Shown in pieces: positions 14,387 to 22,212 of a stretch of 43,433 nt of DNA; within the stretch, counting starts at the first letter, position 1; every line of letters begins with the position of its first letter. This DNA is from an uncultured Acidimicrobiia bacterium. Its GTDB lineage: Bacteria > Actinomycetota > Acidimicrobiia > Acidimicrobiales > CAIXPF01. A program made the translations under genes and the position numbers. A model generated the notes under the pieces. It was not told where the DNA came from, did no database searches, and saw only the letters and a list, made by a program, of their open reading frames with translations. Location of the stretch: assembly GCA_903921205.1 (NCBI GenBank), contig CAIXPF010000110.1:1-43433 (forward strand), in the 5' to 3' direction.

Positions 14387-16456
14387 ATGACCTCGACCCG
14401 GTTCGACCCGATCACCCAGGCCAGTGTCGACGCGGTCATCGCCGCCCTGGCCGGCCCCGGTGCCCGGGCCCGCGACGACCAGCGCGAGGCGGTGGCCGCG
14501 CTGGTCGACGAACGCCGGCGGGTCCTCGTCGTACAGGCCACCGGTTGGGGCAAGTCGGCGGTCTACTGGGCGGCCACGGCGGCGCGCCGAGCCGCCGGGG
14601 CCGGGCCCACCGTGGTCATCTCCCCGCTGTTGGCGCTCATGCGCGACCAGGTCGCCGCCGCCGGGCGTGCCGGGCTGGTGGCGGCCACCATCAACTCCAC
14701 CAACATCGACGAGTGGGACGAGGTGCTCGACCGCCTGCACGGCGGCCGGCTCGACGTGCTGCTGATCAGCCCCGAGCGGCTGGCCAACCCCGGTTTCGCC
14801 GCCCGGCTCGGCCCGCTCGCCGCTCGTTGCGGGCTGCTGGTCATCGACGAGGCGCACTGCATCTCCGACTGGGGGTTCGACTTCCGGCCCGATTACCAGC
14901 GGTTGTCGGGGGTGCTGCTGCGCATGGCGCCGGACACGCCGGTGCTGGCCACCACGGCCACGGCCAACGAACGGGTCACCGCCGATGTGGCCGAGCAGCT
15001 TGGTCCCGACACCCTGGTACTGCGGGGTCCGTTGGCCCGGGCGTCGCTGCGCCTTGCGGTGCTCGACCGGCTCGATCCGCTCGAACGGTACGCCTGGACG
15101 GCCGACGCCTGCGAGCAGCTGTCCGGGTCCGGCATCGTCTACGTGCTCACCGTGGCCGAAACCGAGCGGCTCGCGGCATTCCTCGTCTCCGAGGGCATCG
15201 ATGCGGTGGCCTACAACGGCCGGTTGGGGCCCGAGGAACGACAACAGGTCGAGGACCGGCTGCGCGACAACGCCGTCAAGGTGGTCGTCGCCACCTCGGC
15301 GTTGGGAATGGGGTACGACAAGCCCGATCTCGCCTTCGTGGTGCACCTCGGCTCGCCGGCCTCGCCGGTTGCCTACTACCAGCAGGTCGGCCGTGCGGGC
15401 CGGGCGCTCGACGACGCGCTGGCGGTGCTGCTGCCCTCGGCCGCCGACGAGCCCATCTGGGAGTACTTCGCCAGCGCGTCCATCCCCGACCCCGATGCCG
15501 CTGCCGCGGTGCTCCGGCTGCTCTCGGACGAGGGTCCGGCCACGGTTCCTGCGCTGGAGAAGGCCACCGGGTTGCGTCGTGGCCGGCTCGAGACGTTGCT
15601 GAAGATCCTGGCGGTCGACGGTGCGGTCGAGCCGACCCGGCAGGGCTGGACCAGCACCGGCCAGGGATGGCATTTCAATACCAAGAAGTACGGCGCGCTG
15701 CTGGCGGTGCGTTCTGCCGAGGCCGACCTGATGCGCCGCTATGCCGCAGGCCAGGGTTGTCTCATGGGCTTCCTGCAAGAGGCCCTCGGCGACGCGACGT
15801 CGGGCCCGTGCGGCCGCTGCTCGGTGTGCACCGGGGTGCTTCCTGCTCCCGGGGCCCGGCCGACCCCCGCCCGCCTCGAGGCGGCCAGGGCCTTCCTGCG
15901 GGGCCAGGACGTCGAGCTCGAACCGCGCAAGATGTGGCCCTCGGGGCTCGCCGGTCGCAAGGGTCGTATCGGCCGGGCGCCGGGCCCCGGCCGGGCCCTG
16001 GCCTTCGCGGACGACCCGGCCTGGGCCGAGGCCCTCGGTCGGCTCGGTCGTGCTGACGGCCCGCTCACCGACGAGGTGATCGCCGGTGTGGCCGCGCTGC
16101 TCGGCCGGTGGAAGGTGCTGCACGATCGCAGCCCGGTAGGCGTCGTGCCCGTGCCCTCGCGGCGTCACCCACGGCGGGTCGCCTCCCTGGCCGAGGCCGT
16201 GGCCGGCGAGCTGGGCCTGCCGGTGGTCGAGGCGCTGGCGGTCAGCGGCCCGGCTGCGCCCGACCAGGCCGCGTCGCTGGCCCGGGTCACCGGGTTGTTC
16301 GCGGCCCTGTCCGTCACGGCGTTGCCACGGCCCGGGCCGGTGGTGCTGGTCGACGACACCTACCGCACCGGGTGGACCATGACCGTGGCCGCGGCGCTGC
16401 TGGCCGAGGCCGGCGCCACCGCCGTGTTCCCGCTGGCGCTGCACCAGTTGCCGTGA
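14387..16456 (+). CDS. RecQ-family DNA helicase with C-terminal phosphoribosyltransferase-like domain
   Basis: The 689-residue product is an ATP-dependent 3'-5' DNA helicase. It has Walker A QATGWGKS (50-57; Trp where RecQ usually has Gly), the DEAH box (154-157) in VIDEAHCISDWGFDFRPDY, motif VI QQVGRAGRALDDA, and the RecQ zinc site Cys458, Cys475, Cys478, Cys481. There is no HRDC domain. Instead residues about 575-689 resemble a ComF/phosphoribosyltransferase domain: VVPVPSRRHPRRVASLAEAVA, and a PRPP-loop-like VVLVDDTYRTGWT at 652-664, ending FPLALHQLP. The role of that domain is unknown; it may bind nucleotides or stabilise the protein. ATG 14387 follows TAGGGT by 7 nt; GTG 14378 is an alternative. 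It lies 49 nt behind the ABC-F gene. Confidence 0.9.
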   Translation: MTSTRFDPITQASVDAVIAALAGPGARARDDQREAVAALVDERRRVLVVQATGWGKSAVYWAATAARRAAGAGPTVVISPLLALMRDQVAAAGRAGLVAATINSTNIDEWDEVLDRLHGGRLDVLLISPERLANPGFAARLGPLAARCGLLVIDEAHCISDWGFDFRPDYQRLSGVLLRMAPDTPVLATTATANERVTADVAEQLGPDTLVLRGPLARASLRLAVLDRLDPLERYAWTADACEQLSGSGIVYVLTVAETERLAAFLVSEGIDAVAYNGRLGPEERQQVEDRLRDNAVKVVVATSALGMGYDKPDLAFVVHLGSPASPVAYYQQVGRAGRALDDALAVLLPSAADEPIWEYFASASIPDPDAAAAVLRLLSDEGPATVPALEKATGLRRGRLETLLKILAVDGAVEPTRQGWTSTGQGWHFNTKKYGALLAVRSAEADLMRRYAAGQGCLMGFLQEALGDATSGPCGRCSVCTGVLPAPGARPTPARLEAARAFLRGQDVELEPRKMWPSGLAGRKGRIGRAPGPGRALAFADDPAWAEALGRLGRADGPLTDEVIAGVAALLGRWKVLHDRSPVGVVPVPSRRHPRRVASLAEAVAGELGLPVVEALAVSGPAAPDQAASLARVTGLFAALSVTALPRPGPVVLVDDTYRTGWTMTVAAALLAEAGATAVFPLALHQLP

Positions 16457-16463
16457 TCGGTGC

Positions 16464-17132
16464 TCAGCCCTGCCAGGGTGCGCCGAAGGTGTCGTCGTAC
16501 ACCAGTTGGTCGGCGGACTGCCGGCTGATCGGTCCGTGGCCCTTGCCGATCGGGTAGCCGATGGGTACCAGGGCCAGCGTCGCCCAGTCGTCGGGGATGC
16601 CCAGCGCCGCTTTGACCTCGGGCTCGCGGATGCAGTGCAAGGTGGTCAACGTACAGCCGAGGCCCTCGGCCCGGCAGGCCAGCATGGTGTTCTGCACGGC
16701 GGTGTACACCGACCCGCCACCGACCATCGAGATGCGGTCGAGGTTCTTGTCGGTGATGGCCATCTTCGCCGGGTCGGCGATGAACAGCAGCAGGACCGGC
16801 GCCTCGGCCAGGTGATCGGCCAGGTAGTCGCCCGCGGCGAGGGTGCGTTCGAGCTTGGCCAGTTCCTCGCCGGCGACGCCGGCCTTCTCGGCCCGGCGGC
16901 GGCTGAAGCCGGTGTAGGTGTGCCATTCCGGTCCGTAGATGTCGGCCAGCGCGGCCTTGCGCTCCGGCGAACGCACCACGATCACCTTCCACGGCTGCAT
17001 GTTGCCGCCGGTGGGGGCCCAGCACGCGGCCTGCAGCACCCGTGCCAGCACGTCGTCGGGGATGGGGTCCGGCTTCAGTCGCCGGACCGCCCGCAGGGTG
17101 CTCATCATCTCGTACAGATCGTGGCTGGCCAT
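16464..17132 (-). CDS. Nitroreductase family FMN oxidoreductase
   Basis: The 222-residue product is an FMN-binding, probably dimeric NAD(P)H oxidoreductase. It shows the N-terminal R-A-V-R-R-x-K-P-D-P FMN phosphate site (about 14-24), APTGGNMQPWKVIVV (39-53) and the C-terminal ALVPIGYPIGKG flavin segment. Members reduce nitro, quinone or enone groups, or act as dehydrogenases. ATG 17132 is chosen because AGGA is 8 nt upstream; ATG 17141 is also in frame. It converges with the RecQ gene with only 7 bp between stops and no clear terminator. Upstream on the same strand lie the SnoaL-like gene (60 nt away) and the methyltransferase. Confidence 0.88.
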   Translation of the reverse strand: MASHDLYEMMSTLRAVRRLKPDPIPDDVLARVLQAACWAPTGGNMQPWKVIVVRSPERKAALADIYGPEWHTYTGFSRRRAEKAGVAGEELAKLERTLAAGDYLADHLAEAPVLLLFIADPAKMAITDKNLDRISMVGGGSVYTAVQNTMLACRAEGLGCTLTTLHCIREPEVKAALGIPDDWATLALVPIGYPIGKGHGPISRQSADQLVYDDTFGAPWQG

Positions 17133-17192
17133 GGGTGGCATCCTGCCAGGTCCGCGCCGGCGACGCGGCCGGGCCGGGGCGGGCTGCGGCGG

Positions 17193-17621
17193 TCAGGCCC
17201 AGCCGCGGCTGAGCGGGACCCAGTGGTAGGTGCGGAAGTCGCGACGCTGGAAGCGCCAGTGCCCGTCGATGCGACGGTAGGTGTCGAGGTAGTGGCCGGC
17301 GACGGTGTACGCCTCGCCCTTGTTCACCATGCGGATCTCGACCCCGCAACGGCCCGTTGCCTCGTCGCCGTGCACGTGGATGACGTGGTTCTGGATGTAC
17401 GGCTTGGGGGTGACGTTGTCGGCCGCGCCGTCGTAGAGCACCCGCAGCTCGTCATGGCCGGACCACTGGCGGTCCTTCATCAGGAACACCCCGTCGGGGG
17501 CGAACAACTCCACGATGGCCTGGGCATCGCCCTCGGCGACGGCGAAGCAGTAGCGGGCCGTCAGCTCCCTGATCTCGTCCTTGGCCTCGAGCACGGCGAG
17601 ACGTTCTTCGGTGGTCGGCAT
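17193..17621 (-). CDS. SnoaL-like / NTF2-fold protein
   Basis: The 142-residue product matches the SnoaL_4-like pattern: an N-terminal helix (EERLAVLEAKDEIRELTARYC), then ELFAPDGVFLMKD, a GHDELRVLY turn, and strands ending GHYLDTYRRIDGHWRFQRRD. These proteins often serve as isomerases, dehydratases or binding partners in ring metabolism, but no catalytic residue can be assigned. The start ATG 17621 has no ribosome binding site and lies 6 nt after TAGGCT, so a separate leaderless transcript is likely even though the methyltransferase gene is only 34 nt upstream. It is the second of three SnoaL-like genes in the window. Confidence 0.8.
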   Translation of the reverse strand: MPTTEERLAVLEAKDEIRELTARYCFAVAEGDAQAIVELFAPDGVFLMKDRQWSGHDELRVLYDGAADNVTPKPYIQNHVIHVHGDEATGRCGVEIRMVNKGEAYTVAGHYLDTYRRIDGHWRFQRRDFRTYHWVPLSRGWA

Positions 17622-17627
17622 GGTCGG

Positions 17628-17633
17628 AGCCTA
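17628..17633 (-). promoter_or_regulatory. Leaderless-type -10 element of the SnoaL-like gene
   Basis: TAGGCT on the minus strand ends exactly 6 nt before ATG 17621, between the methyltransferase stop and this start. Confidence 0.5.
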
Positions 17634-17655
17634 ACGGCTGGCCCGCCCAGCGGGG

Positions 17656-18459
17656 TCAGGCCTTGACCCCGCGCACCCACCACTGCGGCAGCGCCATGAG
17701 GAAGGTGCCCTCGGCGATGGCGGCATCGAGCCGGGCTCGCAGCTCGTCGGCCCGGGCCTCGCTCATCCGTCCGAAGCGGGTGCCGTAACCGAGCATGTTC
17801 TCCAGCACCCCGCGCAGGTTGCCCCGCTCGTCGGGGGCCACGTTGACCTCCACACGCACCTGATCGAGCCCGGCCCGCCGGTAGGCGCCGCGCAGCTTGC
17901 GGCCCACGTTCGGCTCGCGGAAGGCCGGGGCGGCGGCGTCGAACAGCTCGCGCACCTCCTCGGGCGACAGCGGTTCCACCACCACGAAGCCGAAGTCGGA
18001 GTCCGATGCCACGATGGTGCCACCGGGCCGGAGCACCCGGACCAGCTCGGCCAAGGTGGCGTCGAGGTCGGGCACGTACTCGAGCACGTTCTTGCAGTAG
18101 ATGCGGTCGATGCTGCCGTCGTCGAGCGGCAACCGCTCGTCGGGGACGTGGTGCAGCGTGATGCGCTCGGCCAGGCCGGCCTCACGGGCCACCTCGGCGG
18201 CGCGGCCGATGAACTCGGCGTTGACGTCCACCGCATGGACCCGGCCACCCGGCCCGACCTCGCGGGCCAGTTCCACCGCCACGTAACCCGGCCCGCAGCC
18301 GAAGTCGAGCACGGTCTCGCCCTCGGCAACCCCGACCGGGGCGAGCAGACGGGGCGCGAATCGCGGGTCGACCTTGAACATCCGGTCGTAGCGGGCGAAG
18401 CGGTCGGGCTCGATCTCGACCCAGTGGTCCTTGTGGTAGGTGTCCAGGTTGTCGGTCAC
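17656..18459 (-). CDS. Class I SAM-dependent methyltransferase
   Basis: The 267-residue product has the Rossmann methyltransferase signature: motif I VLDFGCGPGYVAVEL (50-64), the acidic ribose-binding end of strand 2 (VHAVDVNAEFI), IYCKNVLEYVPDLDATL and motif LRPGGTIVASDSDFGF. It belongs to the Methyltransf_11/25 (UbiE-like) class; the acceptor, small molecule or lipid, cannot be told. GTG 18459 is preferred over the in-frame GTG 18465 because GGAG sits 5 nt before it, whereas it overlaps the first. It is divergent from the acyl-CoA dehydrogenase gene, with a 116-bp shared intergenic region. Confidence 0.85.
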   Translation of the reverse strand: MTDNLDTYHKDHWVEIEPDRFARYDRMFKVDPRFAPRLLAPVGVAEGETVLDFGCGPGYVAVELAREVGPGGRVHAVDVNAEFIGRAAEVAREAGLAERITLHHVPDERLPLDDGSIDRIYCKNVLEYVPDLDATLAELVRVLRPGGTIVASDSDFGFVVVEPLSPEEVRELFDAAAPAFREPNVGRKLRGAYRRAGLDQVRVEVNVAPDERGNLRGVLENMLGYGTRFGRMSEARADELRARLDAAIAEGTFLMALPQWWVRGVKA

Positions 18460-18539
18460 GGTCACTCCGGGTCGCGTCGTCGGCAGGGACGGATCCTACG
18501 GGCGGGTGTCGTGTTGGGCGGTTCCCGGGGAGGGGGATC

Positions 18540-18545
18540 TATGGT
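18540..18545 (+). promoter_or_regulatory. Candidate -10 element of the acyl-CoA dehydrogenase gene
   Basis: TATGGT lies 30 nt before ATG 18576, leaving room for a short leader that contains GAGGAG. A TTGGGC at 18514-18519 is 20 nt upstream, rather far for a -35 box. Confidence 0.35.
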
Positions 18546-18575
18546 TGGAGCACTACGACCGAGGAGTGTGCACCG

Positions 18576-19841
18576 ATGGCGTCGAGCGCCGCACTGACGG
18601 CAGCGGCCGTCCAGGCCGAGGTGGAGCAATGGCTGGACGAGAACTGGGATCCCGCACGGTCGGTGCGTGACTGGTGGGCGTGTCTGGCCGGTGCCGGGCT
18701 GAGTTACCCCAACCTCGATCCTCCCTACGGCCGCGGCTACAACCGCGACCAGGTCGCCGCGGTGTTCGCGGCGCTGCGGGCCAAGGGTGCGATGGGCCCG
18801 CCGGCCGGTCTCGGCACCATGCTGGCCATGCCCACGATCCTGCAGTACGGCACGCCGGAGCAGATCAGCGAGTTCGTGCCCAAGATCCTCGACGGCTCGC
18901 ACGGCTGGTGTCAGCTGTTCTCCGAGCCGGGAGCCGGTTCCGACCTCGCCGGGCTGCAGACCCGGGCCGAGCGCGACGGCGACGAGTGGGTGGTCACCGG
19001 TCAGAAGGTGTGGACCTCGACCGGTCAGACCGCCGACTACGGCATCCTCATCGCCCGGACCGATCCGGCGGCCCCCAAGCACCAGGGCATCACGTACTTC
19101 CTGTTCCCCATGCAGCAGGCCGGTGTCGACGTGCGGCCGTTGCGGGAGATGACCGGCCATGCGGTGTTCAACGAGGTGTTCCTCGACGGCGCCCGGGTTC
19201 ACGACAGCCTGCGCCTGGGCGACCTCGGCACCGGCTGGGCGGTGGCCAACACCACCCTCGGCTTCGAGCGGGCCGGCATCGGCGACGCCTCCGGCGGTTA
19301 CGGACGGGCCGCGCCCGGCACCGTGGCCGGCCACCTCGACCGTCCCTGCGCCGAGTTCCTCAAGGGCGCCCGGCCCCAGGTCTCCCAGGGCCACATCTCC
19401 CCGGGCACGGTGAAGCGCTTCATCGCCATGGCCAAGGAGCGCGGGCTCGACCAGGATCCGATGGTGCGTCAGGCCATCGCCGACCTGCACAGCCGGGTGT
19501 CGGTCATCGGCTGGTCGGCCAAGCGGGCCAAGGGTGGCGCCGGTGGCCGGACCGGCGTCGAGGGCCCGCTGGCCAAGATCGGGATGACCGAGGCGCTGCG
19601 CCGTGGCCGGGAGCTGGGCTGCCGCATCTTCGGGGCCGACGCCCAGCTGTGGGGTCCCGACACGGCGACCGAGGGCTGGCTGCAGGAGCTGATCGTGTTC
19701 TCGCCCGGCCCGTCGATCTACGGCGGCACCGACGAGATCCAACGCAACATCATCGGCGAGCGCGGCCTCGGCCTGCCCAAGGAACCGGGCCCCGCCCGCG
19801 ACACACCGTTCAAGGATCTGCCGGCCAACGCCACCCGCTGA
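18576..19841 (+). CDS. Acyl-CoA dehydrogenase
   Basis: The 421-residue FAD enzyme introduces an alpha,beta double bond into an acyl-CoA. It shows W-C-Q-L-F-S-E-P-G-A-G-S-D, VVTGQKVWTSTGQTADYGILIART, and a C-terminal SIYGGTDEIQRNIIGER. The canonical C-terminal catalytic Glu (YEGT in short/medium-chain enzymes) is Gly here. The likely base is Glu231 (LGFERAGIG) on the helix used by isovaleryl- and long-chain acyl-CoA dehydrogenases. An unusual Gly-rich and basic insertion follows (about 235-285). ATG 18576 has GAGGAG upstream. It is a single-gene unit closed by the hairpin at 19880. Related to the enzyme at 26875; both may act on branched or polycyclic side chains, as mycobacterial FadE sterol enzymes do. 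Confidence 0.9.
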   Translation: MASSAALTAAAVQAEVEQWLDENWDPARSVRDWWACLAGAGLSYPNLDPPYGRGYNRDQVAAVFAALRAKGAMGPPAGLGTMLAMPTILQYGTPEQISEFVPKILDGSHGWCQLFSEPGAGSDLAGLQTRAERDGDEWVVTGQKVWTSTGQTADYGILIARTDPAAPKHQGITYFLFPMQQAGVDVRPLREMTGHAVFNEVFLDGARVHDSLRLGDLGTGWAVANTTLGFERAGIGDASGGYGRAAPGTVAGHLDRPCAEFLKGARPQVSQGHISPGTVKRFIAMAKERGLDQDPMVRQAIADLHSRVSVIGWSAKRAKGGAGGRTGVEGPLAKIGMTEALRRGRELGCRIFGADAQLWGPDTATEGWLQELIVFSPGPSIYGGTDEIQRNIIGERGLGLPKEPGPARDTPFKDLPANATR

Positions 19842-19851
19842 GACCGCGGCC

Positions 19852-19865
19852 CGGCGGTACCGCCG
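19852..19865. repeat. 14-bp perfect palindrome CGGCGGTACCGCCG
   Basis: This self-complementary sequence lies 11 nt after the acyl-CoA dehydrogenase stop and before the strong hairpin at 19880. It may contribute to transcript-end folding or be a protein site. Confidence 0.35.
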
Positions 19866-19879
19866 ACGCGTTCTCCACC

Positions 19880-19911
19880 CGACGCCCCGCCGGCCGGCCG
19901 GTGGGGCGTCG
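19880..19911 (+). terminator. Strong hairpin terminator after the acyl-CoA dehydrogenase gene
   Basis: A 14-bp stem (19880-19893 with 19898-19911, one G-T pair, outer arm CGACGCCCC) closes on a CCGG tetraloop 39 nt after the stop codon. No T-tract follows. It separates this gene from the hydrolase operon. Confidence 0.65.
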
Positions 19912-20000
19912 CCGCGTCCGGCACGATGCGGTCCGGCGCGGCGATACTGGCCGTTCGACCGGGTGGCCGTCGCCGCCGGGCCGCCGACAAGGAGTACCGC

Positions 20001-21281
20001 ATGTCCGCCACCGCAGCGTTCCGCACCCCGACCACCGAGCAGCTCGTCGAGCGCTGCCTGGCCGACGGCGAGTTCACCCTCGCCGCCCGCTACTGGAACG
20101 GCGGGTTCCGGCTCCACATCGGCGACACGGTGCTCGCCGTCACGCTGCACGACGGGGTCGTCGCTGCCGGTGATCCCGGCGACGCCGCTGCGGTGGTCGG
20201 TCTGCACGGCGGCATCGAGGTCTGGGAGCAGCTGCTGGCCGCGGTGCCGGCACCGCACTTCACCGACATCACGCCGGCATTCCGCAGGGGCCTGAGCCGC
20301 AGCGGTCACGAGCTGACCTACTGGCAGTACCTGCCGGCGCTGCAGCGGGCGGTCGAGCTGTTGCGGCCGGACCCCGAGCCCATGGTCGAGCACCCCGTCG
20401 CCGCCCACGACCGGGGAACGACCCCGCGGCTGGACAGCCCGGTCGGCCGCTACATCCACCTCGAGCTCGGCGGTGCCGACCACCGGGTCTACTTCGAGGA
20501 GGCCGGGCAGGGCATCCCGGTGCTGCTGCAGCACACTGCCGGTTCCCACGGCGTGCAGTGGCGGCACCTGTTCGAGATGCCCGCCATCACCGACCATTTC
20601 CGGCTCATCGCCTACGACCTGCCGTTCCACGGCAAGTCGGTGCCGCCGGTGGGACGACAGTGGTGGGCCGAGCCGTACCGGTTGACCGGCGAGTTCGTCC
20701 GATCGGTGCCGGTGGCCCTCGCCGCGGCGTTGGGCCTGGACCGTCCGGTGTTCATGGGCTGTTCGGTCGGTGGCCTGCTGGCGCTCGACCTGGCGCTGCA
20801 CCATCCCGAGGTGTTCCGGGCGGTGATCTCGCTGGAGGGGGCGTTGCGGGTCGGCGGCGATCTCGACGCCCTGCCCGGCTTCTGGCACCCGGGGGTGAGC
20901 AACGAGTCGAAGGCCCGGATGATGCAGGGCATCACCTCGCCGGCCTCGCCGCTGGCCTACCGCAAGGAGACCGCCCAGACCTACGCCTCGGGTTGGCCGG
21001 CAGCGTTCGTCGGCGACCTGAACTACTACTGCGTCGAGTACGACCTGCGGGCCGACGCCTCGGCCATCGACACCTCCGAGGTGGCGGTGCACATCCTCAA
21101 CGGCACCTACGACTACAGCGCCACGCCGCGTCATGGGGCCGACGCCCAGGCAGCGATCGCCGGGTCGACCTTCACCGAGATGGTCGGGCTCGGCCACTTC
21201 CCGATGTCGGAGGACCCCGAGGCGTTCGCCGCGTACCTGCTGCCGGTGCTCGACACCATCCGCAAGGGCGCCCCGGCGTGA
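20001..21281 (+). CDS. Alpha/beta hydrolase with N-terminal SCP2-like domain
   Basis: The 426-residue product has two parts. Residues about 1-125 resemble a sterol-carrier-protein-2/SCP2-like lipid-binding domain (LAARYWNGGFRLHIGDTVLAVTLHDG, then a VVGLHGGIEVWEQLL helix). Residues about 150-426 form an alpha/beta hydrolase with nucleophile Ser255 in MGCSVGGLLAL, a probable acid in LNGTYDYSA and His in GLGHFPMSEDP, so the triad looks intact. The fusion suggests hydrolysis of a hydrophobic ester or ring product held by the first domain. ATG 20001 has AAGGAG 7 nt upstream; the longer frame to 19926 has no such site. The downstream GNAT gene overlaps its stop by 4 nt. Confidence 0.85.
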   Translation: MSATAAFRTPTTEQLVERCLADGEFTLAARYWNGGFRLHIGDTVLAVTLHDGVVAAGDPGDAAAVVGLHGGIEVWEQLLAAVPAPHFTDITPAFRRGLSRSGHELTYWQYLPALQRAVELLRPDPEPMVEHPVAAHDRGTTPRLDSPVGRYIHLELGGADHRVYFEEAGQGIPVLLQHTAGSHGVQWRHLFEMPAITDHFRLIAYDLPFHGKSVPPVGRQWWAEPYRLTGEFVRSVPVALAAALGLDRPVFMGCSVGGLLALDLALHHPEVFRAVISLEGALRVGGDLDALPGFWHPGVSNESKARMMQGITSPASPLAYRKETAQTYASGWPAAFVGDLNYYCVEYDLRADASAIDTSEVAVHILNGTYDYSATPRHGADAQAAIAGSTFTEMVGLGHFPMSEDPEAFAAYLLPVLDTIRKGAPA

Positions 21282-22159
21282 GCGGACGGCAGGCCGGGCC
21301 GGCGCTGCCGGCGGACTGTTCGATCGGCCCGATGCGAGCCGACGAGGTGCCGACCCTCACCGCCTGGGCCGCGGCCGAGGGATGGAACCCCGGGCTCGGC
21401 GACGTCGACGTGGCCTGGGCGTTCGATCCCGGGGCGTTCATCGCCCTGCGACGCGGCGACGAGCTGATCGGCGGGGGCACGGTGCTGTCCTACGACGGGG
21501 CCTACGGCTTCATGGGGCTGTTCATCGTCCGGGCCGACGAACGGCACCGCGGCCTGGGCGACCTGCTGTGGCACCACCGCCGCGACCTGCTGCGGCGTCG
21601 CCTGCAGCCAGGCGCCGCGATCGGGATGGACGGGGTGTTCGACCTGGTCCCGTACTACGAACGCGGCGGGTTCCGTCTGGCCTACCGAGATCTGCGCTTC
21701 GACGGGATCGCCCGCGGCGCGCTCGACCCCGGGGTGGTCGACGGGGCCCGGCTCGACCCCGCCCGGGTCGAGGCGTTCGACCGCCGCCACTGCGTGGCGC
21801 CGCGCCCGGCGTTCCTGCGGGGCTGGCTCGACGCGCCCGGGGTGCGCAGTGCCGGTCTGCTGCGTGATGACGAGCTGGTGGCCTTCGCGGCGTTGCGGCC
21901 GTGCCTGGCCGGCCATCGCTTCGGCCCGGTGCACGCCGCGACCGTGGACGACGCGGCCCGGGTCATGGGCCACCTCATGGCCGCCGTCGACGGCGAGCCG
22001 GTGCAGCTCGACGTCCCCGAACCCAACGAGGCGGCGTTGGCGCTGGCATCGGGGTGGTCGATGACGGAGTCCTTCGGCTGCGCCCGGCTCTACCTGGGTC
22101 CGATGCCGCAGCTGCCGGTCGGGCGGATCTTCGGGGTCACCTCCTTCGAGTTCGGCTGA
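21278..22159 (+). CDS. GNAT family N-acetyltransferase
   Basis: The 293-residue product starts at GTG 21278 within a GTGA overlap with the hydrolase stop, so its translation is probably coupled. The N-terminal GNAT fold shows FIALRRGDELIGGGTVLSY, the acetyl-CoA pyrophosphate loop region (VRADERHRGLGDLLWHH; R-x-x-G-x-G) and YYERGGFRL. The C-terminal part (about 145-293) resembles the second acetyltransferase-like domain of YitH-type proteins. Acceptor substrate unknown. An internal ATG at 21332 is possible but less well placed. With the hydrolase it forms a two-gene unit; the following SDR gene has its own candidate promoter 53 nt on. Confidence 0.82.
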   Translation: MSGRQAGPALPADCSIGPMRADEVPTLTAWAAAEGWNPGLGDVDVAWAFDPGAFIALRRGDELIGGGTVLSYDGAYGFMGLFIVRADERHRGLGDLLWHHRRDLLRRRLQPGAAIGMDGVFDLVPYYERGGFRLAYRDLRFDGIARGALDPGVVDGARLDPARVEAFDRRHCVAPRPAFLRGWLDAPGVRSAGLLRDDELVAFAALRPCLAGHRFGPVHAATVDDAARVMGHLMAAVDGEPVQLDVPEPNEAALALASGWSMTESFGCARLYLGPMPQLPVGRIFGVTSFEFG

Positions 22160-22178
22160 GCGGGCGGTGCGGTCACGG

Positions 22179-22184
22179 TAGGGT
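22179..22184 (+). promoter_or_regulatory. Candidate -10 element of the SDR/thioesterase pair
   Basis: TAGGGT lies 28 nt before ATG 22213; the intervening leader would carry AAGGGGAG as ribosome binding site. Confidence 0.35.
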
Positions 22185-22212
22185 CCGGTCCCGAACCAAG
22201 GGGAGTGGATCC

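Noticed and set aside
16456..16464. Terminator between RecQ and nitroreductase genes
   Set aside because: Only 7 bp separate the stops and no convincing inverted repeat is visible there.
18462..21197. A 911-codon minus-strand open frame (and similar ones at 14321-16444, 30820-33537, 39188-40921)
   Set aside because: All run opposite to recognised genes with catalytic motifs, and their compositions (GHR-, RPA-rich) are not protein-like.
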